Assembly (NCBI RefSeq): GCF_043789415.1
Contig: NZ_JBDLLW010000001.1
Coordinates: 1,798,001 to 1,862,000, forward strand
Direction of reading: 5' to 3'
DNA length: 64,000 nt
From: Renibacterium sp043789415
GTDB taxonomy: Bacteria > Actinomycetota > Actinomycetes > Actinomycetales > Micrococcaceae
The notes below the pieces were generated by a model that did not search any database, was not told the DNA's origin, and was given only the letters and a program-made list of their open reading frames with translations. Of this stretch, positions 8,918 to 19,400 are shown in pieces (positions within the stretch are counted from its first letter, which is position 1; the number at the start of each line of letters is the position of its first letter). The position numbers and the translations under genes were made by a program.

Positions 8918-8937
8918 TGAGCATAAATTATGGCTCA
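8918..8937. promoter_or_regulatory. SorC-family operator candidate 1
   Basis: TGAGC at 8918-8922 and GCTCA at 8933-8937, separated by 10 bases. It lies 36 bp upstream of the binding-protein ATG. The same TGAGC-N10-GCTCA layout occurs again 53 bp away. Confidence 0.7.
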
Positions 8938-8970
8938 TTTGTTAAGTGACTGTAGTCAGATATGATCGTT

Positions 8971-8990
8971 TGAGCAATAGATGTCGCTCA
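8971..8990. promoter_or_regulatory. SorC-family operator candidate 2
   Basis: TGAGC at 8971-8975 and GCTCA at 8986-8990 with the same 10-base spacer, 43 bp before the SorC gene. Two identically spaced sites about five helical turns apart suit a tetrameric SorC regulator that loops or binds cooperatively (inference). Confidence 0.7.
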
Positions 8991-9033
8991 TTCGGTGCGG
9001 ATGTGACGGAGGAATCGTGAGGCACGAGGAGCT

Positions 9034-9978
9034 ATGACAGCAATCGAATCTGACCATGAAGGGCTGCTCGCCCTGATTGGCAAGGACTACTACCTGGATA
9101 ACCTGTCAAAGGTGCAGATTGCCAGTCGTTATGGCATCTCCCGATTTCAGGTGGCCAGGCTCCTCGATGAGGCGCGGGCAGAGGGTATCGTGCATATCGA
9201 AGTGCGTTTCCCCGGCAATCTGGACTCCATTGACAGCAGAGCTTTGGCGGAACAGCTCGGAGTTCAGAAGCTCGTGCTCACCCGCACCCTGAACGACGAT
9301 GTGCTGCAACGGGATCTGCTGGCCCAGGCGGTAGCGACCGAACTGATGAGGAACACCAAGGCGGGGATGACGGTCGGTGTCTCCTGGTCCCGCACCCTGG
9401 ATATGGCGGCGCGTCACGTCACTGGCCTGCCGCGCTGCGAGATCGTGCAACTGGCTGGAGCACTGCCGAGTTCGGGCAACTCGAATCCGCTGGAACTCGT
9501 GCAACGACTGGGCCGGGTCTCCAATGGAACGGTCTGGCCGCTCTGGGCGCCGCTGGTCGTGGACAGCGCACGAACAGCCGCCGGGTTGAGGCAGCAGGTT
9601 GAGATCTCCACCGCGCTGACCAAAGCGAATTCACTCGATCTTGCGGCGATAGCAATCGGAGCCTGGGGGCCCGGTCTCTCCACCGTGTGGGATCGAGTGG
9701 ATAACGAGGTGCGTCAGAATGCACTCGCCGCGGGCGCGGTGGCTGAGTGCTCCGGGCGACTGATCTCAGCCGAAGGTAGGCCGGTCCGCTCAGAATTGGA
9801 CCCCAGGGTGCTGGCTGTCACCCTGGAACAACTCAAGCGCACTCCGACGGTGCTCGCGGTGGCCCAAGGCGCCGCACGTGCTCCCGCCGTCCGGGCGGCG
9901 ATTGCCGCCGGAGTGGTCAGCACCTTGGTGATTGACGAATCGCTCGCTTCAGCTCTTTCGGGGAAGCCCGCGGCATGA
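9034..9978 (+). CDS. SorC/DeoR-type sugar-binding transcriptional regulator
   Basis: 314 residues. An N-terminal HTH (about 20-50, with KVQIASRYGISRFQVARLL) is followed by the SorC sugar-phosphate-binding domain (about 60-310, with the VGVSWSRTL region). ATG 9034 has a GAGGAG site. SorC regulators sense a phosphorylated sugar, which fits the coupled xylulokinase gene that overlaps its stop by 4 bp. Divergent from the ABC importer. Likely controls both transcripts through the two operators between them. Confidence 0.92.
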   Translation: MTAIESDHEGLLALIGKDYYLDNLSKVQIASRYGISRFQVARLLDEARAEGIVHIEVRFPGNLDSIDSRALAEQLGVQKLVLTRTLNDDVLQRDLLAQAVATELMRNTKAGMTVGVSWSRTLDMAARHVTGLPRCEIVQLAGALPSSGNSNPLELVQRLGRVSNGTVWPLWAPLVVDSARTAAGLRQQVEISTALTKANSLDLAAIAIGAWGPGLSTVWDRVDNEVRQNALAAGAVAECSGRLISAEGRPVRSELDPRVLAVTLEQLKRTPTVLAVAQGAARAPAVRAAIAAGVVSTLVIDESLASALSGKPAA

Positions 9979-11378
9979 CCCACGTCGTCGGCATCGATTC
10001 TTCGACTCAATCCTGCAAAGTCTTGGTGGTCGACGCCGAAACAGGCGAAATTCAAGCTACCGGATCGGCGGCTCACCCCGACGCCACCGCGGTTGATCCC
10101 AGGATCTGGACGGCCGCGCTGCACGACGCCTGGGGTGAAGCGCGGGTGACGGACTTTGGAAAGACCGTCACCGCCGTCGCCGTCGGGGCCCAGCAGCACG
10201 GCATGGTGGCCCTCGACTCCGGCTACCGACCGATCTTCGATGCGCTGCTCTGGAATGACACCAGAAGCGCCGGGGAAGCCGAACGTATGGTGACTGAACG
10301 GGGCGCTGAATACTGGGCCTCGACCACTGGATCAGTACCAGTGCCCTCCTTCACGCTGACCAAACTAGCCTGGCTCGCTAACCGACATCCGGAACTCGCG
10401 GCCCAGGTATCGCGGGTCTGTCTGCCGCATGACTGGCTCAATCTTCAGCTCGCTGGATCTTTTGTCACGGATCGCAGCGATGCTTCAGGGACGGCGTACT
10501 TCGATCCGGTGGGCAATCAGTATCTTCCTGAGCTGTTGCAGCATTATCTTGGCACTGTGCCAACCCTGCCCACGGTGCTGAGCCCCCATGAGTGTGCGGG
10601 TGGGCTGATTGACGAATGGGGGCTGCAAAACGCTTCGCTCGCCGCTGGCGCCGGGGACAATGCCGCCGCCGCGCTCGGCCTGGGATTGCAGCCGGGCGAA
10701 GTCGTGGTCTCGGTGGGAACCTCGGGCACTGTTTTCACCACTAGCAGCCAGCAGATCAGTGATCCCACCGGGCAGATCGCGGGGTTCGCCGATGCTCAAG
10801 GGAAGTTTCTGCCGTTGCTGGCGATGCTGAATTCGGCTCGGACTCTTTCGGCAACGGCGGCTATGCTGCGCGTCGATTTAGCCGAGCTAGATCGGTTGGC
10901 GCTCGCCGCTCCCGCCGACGCCGGTGGTCTTTTGCTCTTGCCCTATCTGGACGGCGAACGCACCCCTAATCTGCCTGAGGCCAGAGGAACTTTAGTCGGT
11001 CTGAGCCGCGCTTCGATGACCGCTGAGAACCTGGCCCGAGCGGCTGTGCTCGGCGTACTGAACTCGCTGGCGGACGGAATTGAGCTGCTCAAGGCTGCCG
11101 ATCTGCCAGTGCAACGAGTGCTGCTGATCGGTGGTGGCTCCAAGTCAGTCGCGCTGCGGCAGGCGGCGGCCTCGCTGCTCGGCGTCGAGGTGGAGATTCC
11201 GGTGGCGGCCGAATACGTTGCCCTGGGCGCGGCCAGGCAGGCCGCCTGGATGACCAGCGGTGAGCTACCGAGCTGGCAGCGGCGGATCGAGGAACGATTC
11301 GAGCCGGATGATTCCGCTTGGGCCGCTGAGCTGCGAAGCCGATACGCTCAGACCCGCAGCTCGGTATACTGGGTTTGA
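9975..11378 (+). CDS. xylB: Xylulokinase (FGGY family)
   Basis: 467-residue FGGY kinase. The N-terminal phosphate loop reads VVGIDSSTQSCKVLVVD, and a second ATP-binding region has VSVGTSGTVF and LLIGGGSKS. Length and layout fit XylB, which phosphorylates D-xylulose to feed the pentose phosphate pathway. Start ATG 9975 overlaps the SorC stop (ATGA). With a polyol importer and a polyol dehydrogenase nearby, the likely route is uptake, oxidation to D-xylulose, then phosphorylation. Other FGGY specificities (ribulose or fructose analogues) cannot be excluded. Confidence 0.88.
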   Translation: MTHVVGIDSSTQSCKVLVVDAETGEIQATGSAAHPDATAVDPRIWTAALHDAWGEARVTDFGKTVTAVAVGAQQHGMVALDSGYRPIFDALLWNDTRSAGEAERMVTERGAEYWASTTGSVPVPSFTLTKLAWLANRHPELAAQVSRVCLPHDWLNLQLAGSFVTDRSDASGTAYFDPVGNQYLPELLQHYLGTVPTLPTVLSPHECAGGLIDEWGLQNASLAAGAGDNAAAALGLGLQPGEVVVSVGTSGTVFTTSSQQISDPTGQIAGFADAQGKFLPLLAMLNSARTLSATAAMLRVDLAELDRLALAAPADAGGLLLLPYLDGERTPNLPEARGTLVGLSRASMTAENLARAAVLGVLNSLADGIELLKAADLPVQRVLLIGGGSKSVALRQAAASLLGVEVEIPVAAEYVALGAARQAAWMTSGELPSWQRRIEERFEPDDSAWAAELRSRYAQTRSSVYWV

Positions 11379-11392
11379 GCTTCTCGGAGAGC

Positions 11393-11398
11393 TAGACT
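11393..11398 (+). promoter_or_regulatory. -10 hexamer of a leaderless gene (GT2)
   Basis: TAGACT lies exactly six bases before the GTG start at 11405. This places the transcription start at the start codon. The same layout recurs before six other genes in the window. Confidence 0.55.
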
Positions 11399-11404
11399 CG
11401 AAGC

Positions 11405-12187
11405 GTGTTCATCTCGGTGGTGATCCCGGTACTCAACGATGCGGCCTTTCTTGCGAGCTGCTTAGCCGCCTTAGCCAAGCAGAGCCGACCGGCCGACGAG
11501 ATTCTGGTGGTCGACAACGGTTGCACTGATGATTCGGTGGCGATTGCTCTGGCGGCTGGCGCCCGCGTCGTCGTCGAGCCCCGGCGTGGCATCCTTTCCG
11601 CCACCTCGACCGGCTTCGACGCCGCTCAGGGCGAGGTTTTCGCCCGGCTGGATGCCGACTCCTTGCCTTCCGCCGATTGGTTGGGGAGAGTGGAGAGGAT
11701 GCTCACTACGCATCCGGAGGCGGCAGCCATCACCGGAACCGGTGAGTTCTATGGCGGTACGCCTTGGATGCGCTGGTGCGGAAAGAATCTGATCAGCGGG
11801 GGAAATTTCAGGCTGCTCGCCTGGGGCTTGGGGTACACCCCGCTCTATGGCTCCAATATGGCGATCAGAGCCTCAGCCTGGTACCGGATCAGGGCTAAAG
11901 TGCACCGCGATAAGGCGGTGAACGACGATACCGACATCACGTTTCAATTCGAGCCGGATATGGCTGCGCTCTATGACCCCGATTTGAAGGTGGGGGTTTC
12001 GGCGCGGCCTTTCGACTCCCTGGCCGGTTTAATGCATCGGCTGGCACTGGCCTTCAGAGCGCTGGGCATCAATCTGCGCGAGCAGTCTCTGTGGAGCCGT
12101 CGCCGGGCGCGCAGGGAATGGGCCCGCCGGAACGCTACTGAAGCGGCTGCTCACTCCGTTGATACAGATCGAGTAGATCGCGGCTGA
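11405..12187 (+). CDS. Family 2 glycosyltransferase
   Basis: 260 residues, GT-A fold. It opens with FISVVIPVLND, has the nucleotide-binding VDNGCTDDS, and the metal-binding DAD in RLDADSLP (about residues 75-82). No clear C-terminal membrane segment is seen. The acceptor is unknown. The GTG start is supported by the -10 hexamer spacing and absence of a ribosome site. Its 3' end overlaps the convergent hydrolase gene by 53 bp. Confidence 0.88.
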   Translation: MFISVVIPVLNDAAFLASCLAALAKQSRPADEILVVDNGCTDDSVAIALAAGARVVVEPRRGILSATSTGFDAAQGEVFARLDADSLPSADWLGRVERMLTTHPEAAAITGTGEFYGGTPWMRWCGKNLISGGNFRLLAWGLGYTPLYGSNMAIRASAWYRIRAKVHRDKAVNDDTDITFQFEPDMAALYDPDLKVGVSARPFDSLAGLMHRLALAFRALGINLREQSLWSRRRARREWARRNATEAAAHSVDTDRVDRG

Positions 12188-13022
12188 GTTGATACGGCGT
12201 GGTCTCGCTGGGGCTGTGCCCCGCTGGGTAACTGGCCAGGGTGGCACCCAGCTCAGCGGCAAAAGCTCGGTGAAGTTCCAAGGGCCACAGATCGTGTTCA
12301 CCTACTGCGAGCAGCTTGGGCTGCGGCAGTGCTCTGAGTTGAGCGGCCAGATCGGGGCTGTTCCGCATCAATCCCATGATGTCCACGTGCGAGGCATGGC
12401 GGGTCAGGGCGAAGCGGCGCATTGCGAAATTCAAGCGCGCTGCGGAGACCGGGATGAAGTTCCGCTTGATTCCCCATTTCATCAATCCGGCTATCACGGC
12501 CGGGCTAGCCAGCGAACTGAGCCAGCCGATCCGCTTCACGCCGTGGAAGCTCTGACCCGGCAGCGGAGGAGTGCTGAGCAGGGCCAAGCTGAGCACTAGA
12601 TCCGGGCGCTGCAGGGTGACCAGCTGGGCGACGTCGCCGGCGAAGGAGTAGCCGAGTAGATGAGCAGCGCCCGCGGACTCCAGAAAGCTGACCATATCGT
12701 CCACGAAGAGCTCATAATCATAGTGCTTGCGTGGCGGGTCGAGCCGCTCGGGTCCGGCCTGATAGGACTCATACTGACCGGCTAGATCGTAGCTTTGCAC
12801 GAAGTACCCGGCTTCGGCGAGAATCGGCATAACGAACCAGAAATCCTCTTTCGAGCCGGTGACGCCGGGCACCAACACCACCCGCGGCTGCCCGGGCGTG
12901 CCTAGAGACCACAGGGCAAGCGGGCCGCTCGGTGCATTGAAAGTACTGGAAACCACCCCAGCCGGTGGCACTGACCAGTCGATATCGGGAAGTTGCTGAT
13001 CGAGCAGCGCTGCTGTGCTCAT
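12135..13022 (-). CDS. Alpha/beta hydrolase
   Basis: 295 residues with an alpha/beta hydrolase core. Nucleophile elbow GYSFAG (Ser about residue 123), oxyanion region VLVPGVTGSKED, and a C-terminal GHSPSETT that supplies the His. Substrate unknown. ATG 13022 is preceded six bases upstream by TAAGAT (minus strand), a leaderless arrangement. The 3' end overlaps the GT2 gene; the 5' end diverges from a secreted S33-type hydrolase. Confidence 0.82.
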   Translation of the reverse strand: MSTAALLDQQLPDIDWSVPPAGVVSSTFNAPSGPLALWSLGTPGQPRVVLVPGVTGSKEDFWFVMPILAEAGYFVQSYDLAGQYESYQAGPERLDPPRKHYDYELFVDDMVSFLESAGAAHLLGYSFAGDVAQLVTLQRPDLVLSLALLSTPPLPGQSFHGVKRIGWLSSLASPAVIAGLMKWGIKRNFIPVSAARLNFAMRRFALTRHASHVDIMGLMRNSPDLAAQLRALPQPKLLAVGEHDLWPLELHRAFAAELGATLASYPAGHSPSETTPYQLSRDLLDLYQRSEQPLQ

Positions 13023-13179
13023 ACCGGAATCTTATGAGCTTCACAGCCTCAGTGAGGGCACGACTCGGCTGATCCACCCATCATCCACCCGGGGACCACT
13101 CGGACCTCAAGGTGAAATCCGCCAGGATTTCCACCCGCTGACTCATGCCGTGAGCCTGCCTCGCTGGAAGCCTGGAAAG

Positions 13180-14739
13180 ATGAAAACTTCCCAGTCCAAG
13201 ACCTTAGCCCTAGCCGCCGTCGCTCTGCTCGGAGCGAGTTTGGCGGCCTGCAGCAGTGCTTCCCCCTCGAGTGCACCGAGCCAGTCCGCTCTCAGTCGGC
13301 CCGTGATCAGCCAAGCCGACCTGAACTGGGGAAGCTGTCCGCCGCCAGCCGCGAGCTCGACCGAGCAGATACCGCGGAATCCGCGCCAGCAGTGCGCCAG
13401 TCTCCAGGTGCCACTGGACTATTCGGCACCCATCGGGCAGGGCTCTAAAACTCTCAGCTTGGAGATCTCACGCATTAGCAGCGGGAAGCCGAATGCCCCC
13501 GCCCTGCTGATCGGTCAGGGCGGCCCAGGCTTGCCCGGGCTGGACCTGCCCTCCTGGGGAGTGAGCAATCTGCCGCCATCCACGGTTGCCGATGATGATC
13601 TCTACGGCTTGGACTACCGGGGCATCGGCAACAGTTCGCCGATCAGCTGCCGACTCGGCCCCGATGAACTGCTGGAAGCGAATAACATCGCTTACCCCGA
13701 TGCCAAGGGAAGCACCGCGGAACTCGTCACCCAGGCACGGCAAATCGCTCAGGACTGCCTGGCCAATGCTGGCACCGCGCTGCCCTATATCAACACCGCG
13801 AATGCGGCCCGCGACCTGAATCAGCTGCGGCTGGCCCTGCAGCAGCCCAAGCTTTCCTATTTCGGCACCTCCTATGCCACCTACCTGGGCCAGGTCTACG
13901 CTTCACTCTTCCCAGACAGCTCGGGGTCGGTGGTACTGAACAGCGTGGTCTCTTCGGATGGCACCCAGCTGTCGATCCGGCATAAGGACGTCGGCGTGCA
14001 GCAGGCCTTCACGGTCTTCGCGCACTGGGCAGCCAAAGATCCGGCAAAGTACCACCTGGGCACGGATGCGGCGACGGTGCAGAGTCATTTCCTCCGCGCG
14101 GTGGCGGCCCTGAACGCCTCACCCATTCCATTGCCGAATGGCAAGACTCTCTACGGCAATCAACTGCTCACCGCTGACCAGGCGTTACTGGAAAAACCGA
14201 GCAACTTCCCCGAGCTGGCAAAGCTGATCGGTGCCGCGGAATCCGGCAAACTCACCCCGCAGATAGCGGTAAAGCTTCCGCTCTACAACGAGCTTCCGGA
14301 CAATCTGATCAGCGCGCAGACCGCGTTCATCTGCAATGACGGCCCGGCGGTGAGCCGCAATCCGCTGGATTACGCCAAAGCGATGCAGCAGAGTGCGGCG
14401 AAATATCCGCTCACTGCGGGCTCCGCTGATGGAATTCTGCCCTGCGCTTTCTGGCCAGCGTCCTTTCCCGGCGTTTCGGCTCAGACCAGTGTTCCGGCCA
14501 GCGCCCAGGGCCCGGCGAATCTCCTGCTGGTGCAGCACACCGCAGACCCGGCCACCGCTTTGCTGGGCGCCCAGCAGACCCTGCGAGCTTTCGGTCCACG
14601 GGCCGCAATGATCACGGTGGACGGTGAAGGGCACGGCGTCCCAGTGCGCACCGGCTGTGCAGCAGCCGCGGTCGCCGACTTCTATACGACCGGCAAGCTG
14701 CCGAAGTCCACTGAGTGCGGAGAGACTGAGTCCTTCTAG
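13180..14739 (+). CDS. Secreted S33-family tripeptidyl-aminopeptidase-like lipoprotein
   Basis: 519 residues from ATG 13180. A signal sequence ends in a lipobox (LAAC, Cys about residue 24) followed by a Ser/Pro-rich linker. The alpha/beta hydrolase domain shows GQGGPG, the nucleophile elbow GTSYAT and a TAP-like C-terminal domain with HTADPATAL and GEGHGV. Such enzymes (SlpD/SlpE, Tap types) remove short peptides from protein N-termini outside the cell; some instead act on small esters. A longer in-frame reading from 13015 lacks a signal sequence at its start, so the later ATG was preferred. Confidence 0.87.
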   Translation: MKTSQSKTLALAAVALLGASLAACSSASPSSAPSQSALSRPVISQADLNWGSCPPPAASSTEQIPRNPRQQCASLQVPLDYSAPIGQGSKTLSLEISRISSGKPNAPALLIGQGGPGLPGLDLPSWGVSNLPPSTVADDDLYGLDYRGIGNSSPISCRLGPDELLEANNIAYPDAKGSTAELVTQARQIAQDCLANAGTALPYINTANAARDLNQLRLALQQPKLSYFGTSYATYLGQVYASLFPDSSGSVVLNSVVSSDGTQLSIRHKDVGVQQAFTVFAHWAAKDPAKYHLGTDAATVQSHFLRAVAALNASPIPLPNGKTLYGNQLLTADQALLEKPSNFPELAKLIGAAESGKLTPQIAVKLPLYNELPDNLISAQTAFICNDGPAVSRNPLDYAKAMQQSAAKYPLTAGSADGILPCAFWPASFPGVSAQTSVPASAQGPANLLLVQHTADPATALLGAQQTLRAFGPRAAMITVDGEGHGVPVRTGCAAAAVADFYTTGKLPKSTECGETESF

Positions 14740-14783
14740 TTTCTGTGCTTCAGCTCCGCTGACGGCGGTCCTGCTCAGGCCCG

Positions 14784-16277
14784 TCAGGCCTGATGACTCA
14801 GGCTCCGCACGGTGGCCCTGGCGCCGGCTTGATGCAAGCTGTCCAGGGCCACCGAGTAGGCGGCCACGAATCGCTCATCGTCAATGAGATCGCCGAAAAC
14901 CGCACGATTGGCGATGAAGGCCAGTTTGTCCCCACCGGGTACGCCGGGGATCTGCCGAGCCGCGGCCGCCATCAGGGAGTCTTTGAGCTGATCGACGACG
15001 ACGATCGGCTCGCCGGCTTCATCCAGGCCTTCCGCATAACGCGCCCAGGAGGCCACGATGCCGGCGCTGCGCTGGATCTCCCCGTCGTTCGCCAGATTGA
15101 TCTTGATCACCGGAACGAGCCACTTGGGGATCCGGTCCGAGCTTTCCGCGCAGAGCCGGGCCAGGGTGTCCCGGACGTATTCATTGGAGAAACGTTCGAT
15201 CAGGGTGCGCTGATAGGCGGGAAGATCGACTCCCGGCACCGGTTCCAGGGTTGGAGTCGCTTCATATTTCATATAATCCAGCAGGAATTGAGCGAAGAGC
15301 GGGTCTTGGCAGACCTCATGGGCGTAACGGTACCCGGCCAGGTAGCCGAAGTAGCACTGCGCTTGATGGCTCGCGTTGAGCAGCCGCAGCTTCATCAGCT
15401 CGTACGGCTCGACGTCCTCAACCAATTGCACCCCGGCTTCTTCGACAGCGGGTCTGCCGAGGGTGAAATGATCTTCCAGCACCCACTGCTCAAAAGGTTC
15501 GCAGACCACTGGCCACTCGTCCTCAACACCGAACTGCTCGGTGATGCTCGCCCGGTCCTGATCGGTGGTCACCGGCGTGATCCGGTCCACCATGGAATTC
15601 GGAAACGGCACCTGGGCATCCATCCAGTCGGCCAGCTCCGGATCCTTCAGTGCGGCGTAGGAGGTGAACATCCTCTTCGCCACGTCGCCGTTCCCCTGGA
15701 TATTGTCGCAGGACATCACGGTGAAGGGTTCCAGGCCTCGTGCACGACGCCGGATCAGGGCTTCGATGACCAGGCCGAAGCTGGTTCTCGGCGCCGCTCC
15801 GGGCTGCAGGTCGTGCTGCACCTCCGGATTCTCGGCGTTGAATTCGCCCGTCACGTGGTGGAAGTTATAACCGCCTTCGGTCACCGTGAGCGAGACGATG
15901 CGGATGTCGGGAGAGGCCATTTTCTCAATCACCGCTTCCGGGTCCGCCGGGGCGAAGAGATACTCGGCGATCGAGCCGATCACTCGGGCCTCCCGGGTGC
16001 CATCCGGATTCTTGACCACCAGGGTGTAAAGGCAATCCTGGTCGTGCATCACCTGGGCCATCTTTTCGTCATGGGGTAGCACTCCGACGCCGCAGATCGC
16101 CCAGTCCAGGGCTTTGCCCTGATTCATCAGGCGATCCAGGTACATGGCCTGATGAGCCCGATGGAATCCACCGACTCCGAAATGCACGATTCCGCTGCGC
16201 AACTGCGCTCTGTCGTAGCCGGGAACCGCCAACTGCTCAGGGAGTTCTGACAGGGCTGCTTGCTGTAGTTTCACCAT
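14784..16277 (-). CDS. Mannitol dehydrogenase-family NAD-dependent polyol oxidoreductase
   Basis: About 497 residues. The N-terminal nucleotide-binding segment reads IVHFGVGGFHRAHQA. The family signature PNSMVDRITP and the catalytic Lys region KLRLLNASHQ are both present. Members are mannitol 2-dehydrogenase, arabitol dehydrogenase, fructuronate reductase and tagaturonate reductase; length and motif suit the long-chain polyol group best. Start ATG 16277 was chosen over an upstream in-frame ATG because the protein then begins near the conserved core. With the xylulokinase and importer 3-6 kb away it may oxidise D-arabitol or mannitol. Confidence 0.85.
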   Translation of the reverse strand: MVKLQQAALSELPEQLAVPGYDRAQLRSGIVHFGVGGFHRAHQAMYLDRLMNQGKALDWAICGVGVLPHDEKMAQVMHDQDCLYTLVVKNPDGTREARVIGSIAEYLFAPADPEAVIEKMASPDIRIVSLTVTEGGYNFHHVTGEFNAENPEVQHDLQPGAAPRTSFGLVIEALIRRRARGLEPFTVMSCDNIQGNGDVAKRMFTSYAALKDPELADWMDAQVPFPNSMVDRITPVTTDQDRASITEQFGVEDEWPVVCEPFEQWVLEDHFTLGRPAVEEAGVQLVEDVEPYELMKLRLLNASHQAQCYFGYLAGYRYAHEVCQDPLFAQFLLDYMKYEATPTLEPVPGVDLPAYQRTLIERFSNEYVRDTLARLCAESSDRIPKWLVPVIKINLANDGEIQRSAGIVASWARYAEGLDEAGEPIVVVDQLKDSLMAAAARQIPGVPGGDKLAFIANRAVFGDLIDDERFVAAYSVALDSLHQAGARATVRSLSHQA

Positions 16278-16403
16278 ACGAAAAGTCCTTGGCCTGGCTT
16301 CGGGATACTTCACGGATTCTATCCCGCTAGCTGCCCGCCGGATTCAGATGAGCGATGCATTCCAGTGGCGCCGATCGAGTCAGTGGCTCAGCCAGTAGGT
16401 GGG

Positions 16404-19400
16404 TCAGCGGAAGTCCCGGGAATGCATTCTCACCGGCAGTTTGAGCTCTTCGAAGTGGTCGGCCAGCAGGTTCATCACCCCTTCCGCTGAGCGCTCCAGA
16501 ATGCCACGCACCACGAGCCCCTCTGATTCGCGGACCGTCCGGCGATGCCGTTTCCAGGCGCCTTCGGAACAGACCACGTTGATCAGCCCGGTCTCGTCTT
16601 CGATATTGATGAAGGTGGTGCTGTTCGCGGTGGCCGGCCGCTGTCGGTGGGTCACCACTCCGCCGATCCTGACTCGCCGTCCCGGCTCAATGTGCTTCAG
16701 ATCTGCCGCAGCGAGGATCCCTTGCTGGCTCAGTTCCGGTCGTAGATGCCGGACCGGATTGTCATCGGGGGAGATCCCGGTGGCCCAGATATCAGAGACC
16801 AGTTTGTCCAGCTCGGTGAACTCGGGCAGCATCGGAGCTTCATAGCGGGGCATGGTGCCAGGAAGCTGATCACTGCGCTCTTGAGCGGCCGGGCCAGCTT
16901 CCCAAAGCGCTGCCCTGCGATTCTTGTTGAAGGCGTCGAAAGCCCCCGCTGCCGCTAAGGCCTCCAACTGTGCAGCACTGGGTTGAACCCGCCGGGCCAG
17001 GTCCGCCAGGTCCATGAACGGAGCCTTCGAGCGCTCCGCCACAATCCGCTCGGCGAGGGCTTTACTCACCGCTTTCACGCTGGAGAGGCCGAGTCGCACG
17101 GCATGGCCGCCATCCCGGCGGTGTTCGGCGAGCCGGTGATCCGCCTTTCTATCGAAGGCGCCGACGTCTGGTTGCTCCTGGTTCAGACAGGACGGCATAC
17201 CAGTGCTTATCGCCGGGATAGTGGGTTGCGCTTTGCTCTCTCGCGGCTGAACTGTCTCTACTTGGGGGGTCTTCGATCGGGCCGTCTGCGCCTGCGGTGT
17301 GGCGTGCGAGGGTTCTAGATCCAGGAGTTCGAGGTCGGCGTCCACCCCGGAGCGCAGCAGATCCGGCCCGCGCACTTCCACGCCGTGCCTCCGGGCGTCT
17401 TCGACCAGGGTGCGAGCCGAGTAGAAGCCCATGGGCTGGGAACGCAGCAAAGAAGCCAGGAAGGCGGCTGGGTAGTGCAGCCGTAACCAGGCGCTGACAT
17501 ACACCAGGTGCGCGAAGCTGATCGAGTGGCTCTCCGCGAAGCCGAAATTGGAGAAGGCCGCGATCTGCTGGTAGATGCCCTCCGCCGTCTCACCGGTGAT
17601 GCCGTTCTCCGCCATCCCGGCGAAGAGCTGGGCTTTCAAGGATTCGATCCGTTCCAGACCGCGCTTTGAGCCCATCGCCCGGCGGAGCAGATCGGCGTCC
17701 TCCGGGCTGCAATTGCCGATCGCAATCGCCATCTGCATGAGCTGCTCCTGGAAGATCGGCACGCCCAAGGTGCGTTTCAGGACGGGTTCCAAGAGCGGAT
17801 GATCGTAGGTGATCTCTTCTGGGTTGGCGCGTCGACGCATATACGGGTGCACCGCACCACCCTGGATCGGTCCCGGACGGACCAGCGCCACCTCAACCAC
17901 CAGATCGTAGAACTTCCGGGGTTTGAGCCGGGGCAGGATGCTCATCTGGGCCCGGCTCTCCACTTGGAAGACGCCGATGGTATCCGCGAGGCAGAGCTGG
18001 TCGTAGACCGCCTGCTCTGCTGGAGGGATATCGTCCAGGCTCCAGTTTTCACCGCAGTTTTCGCTGACCAACTCGAAGCACTGCTGCAGGGCGGCCAGCA
18101 TGCCCAGGCCGAGCAGGTCGAATTTCACCAGCCCCATATACGCGCAGCCGTCCTTGTCCCATTGCAGTACGGTGCGATTCTCCATCCGGGCGTGCTCAAT
18201 GGGGCAGATCTCACTCACCGGCTGATCGGTGAGCACCATTCCGCCGGAGTGGATGCCCAGGTGGCGCGGGAATTTACTGATATCGGCGGCGAGCTTCTTG
18301 ACGTCGGGCGGAATATCGTTCTCCGGTTCCACGCTGCGCTGTTCGGTAGTGGCTGCACCGCTTTCTTCAGTTTGGGCGGATTTTCGAATGCCGCCGCCAT
18401 AGGGATTCTCCAGTTGCTTGGACCAGGCATCCTGCTGGCCCGCTGAGTAGCCCAGTGCCTTGGCCATATCCCGGACCGCGAATTTAGGCCGGTAGCTGAT
18501 CACGGTGGCGACTTGCGCGGCGTTCAAGCGGCCGTACTTCCGGTAAACGTACTGAATGACTTCTTCGCGACGTCGGGCATCGAAATCCACGTCGATATCC
18601 GGCTCTTCATCGCGGATACTGGAGAGGAAGCGTTCGAAGGGCAGGTTGTGCTTGATGGAATCTACCGCGGTGATGCCCAGCACGTAGCAGACCGCCGAGT
18701 TCGCCGCCGAACCCCGGCCCTGGCAGAGAATTCCCTGAGTCTTGGCGTAACGCACAATATCGTGCACGATCAGGAAATAACCGGGGAAGTCTTTCGCCTC
18801 GATGACGGCGAGTTCGTTTTCAATCCGGCGGCGCTTCTCCTGGTTCAGCTCCGGATACTTCTGGGCCGCGCCCTTCCAGACTTCCTGGCGCAAGTAGCTC
18901 ATCTGGGTGTGCTCTGCAGGCAGCTTGAGTTTTGGCAGCCGAGGTTTGGCCTTCTCCAACGGAAAGGCCAGTTCTTCGGCCAGCAGCACACTGCGTTCGA
19001 CGGCGCTGTCCCCTTCAGCATTCCGGAAGCGGGAGAACCGACGAGCCATCTCTGCCCCACTGCGCAGGAAGGCGCTCGGACCAGCGGGCAGCCAGCCATC
19101 CAGTTCGGCCAGACTGCGCCGGGCTCGCACCGCGGCCAAGGCCGCCGCGGTGCGGTACTGCTCCGGCCGGGCATAGTGCACATTATTGGTGGCCACCATG
19201 GGGAGCCCGAGTTCTCGAGCGATCCGAGCCAGCAGGTCGTTGTTCGTGCTGTCCTGGGGGTGACCGTGGTCAGAGAGTTCGACTGCCACATTCCGTTGGC
19301 CGAAAAGATCCGCTAAATGCCGCAACTCGGTCTTCGCGGCGGCGCCGTCATCACCGTGGAGCAAGCCCTCGGCTAAAGCTCGCCGCACGGTGCCCTTTCG

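Noticed and set aside
14793..16079. 428-residue open frame on the plus strand
   Set aside because: It is the antisense of the mannitol-dehydrogenase-family gene, whose motifs are intact on the minus strand.
18513..19316. 267-residue open frame antisense to dnaE2
   Set aside because: Composition follows the third codon position of dnaE2, and no homologous domain is recognisable.
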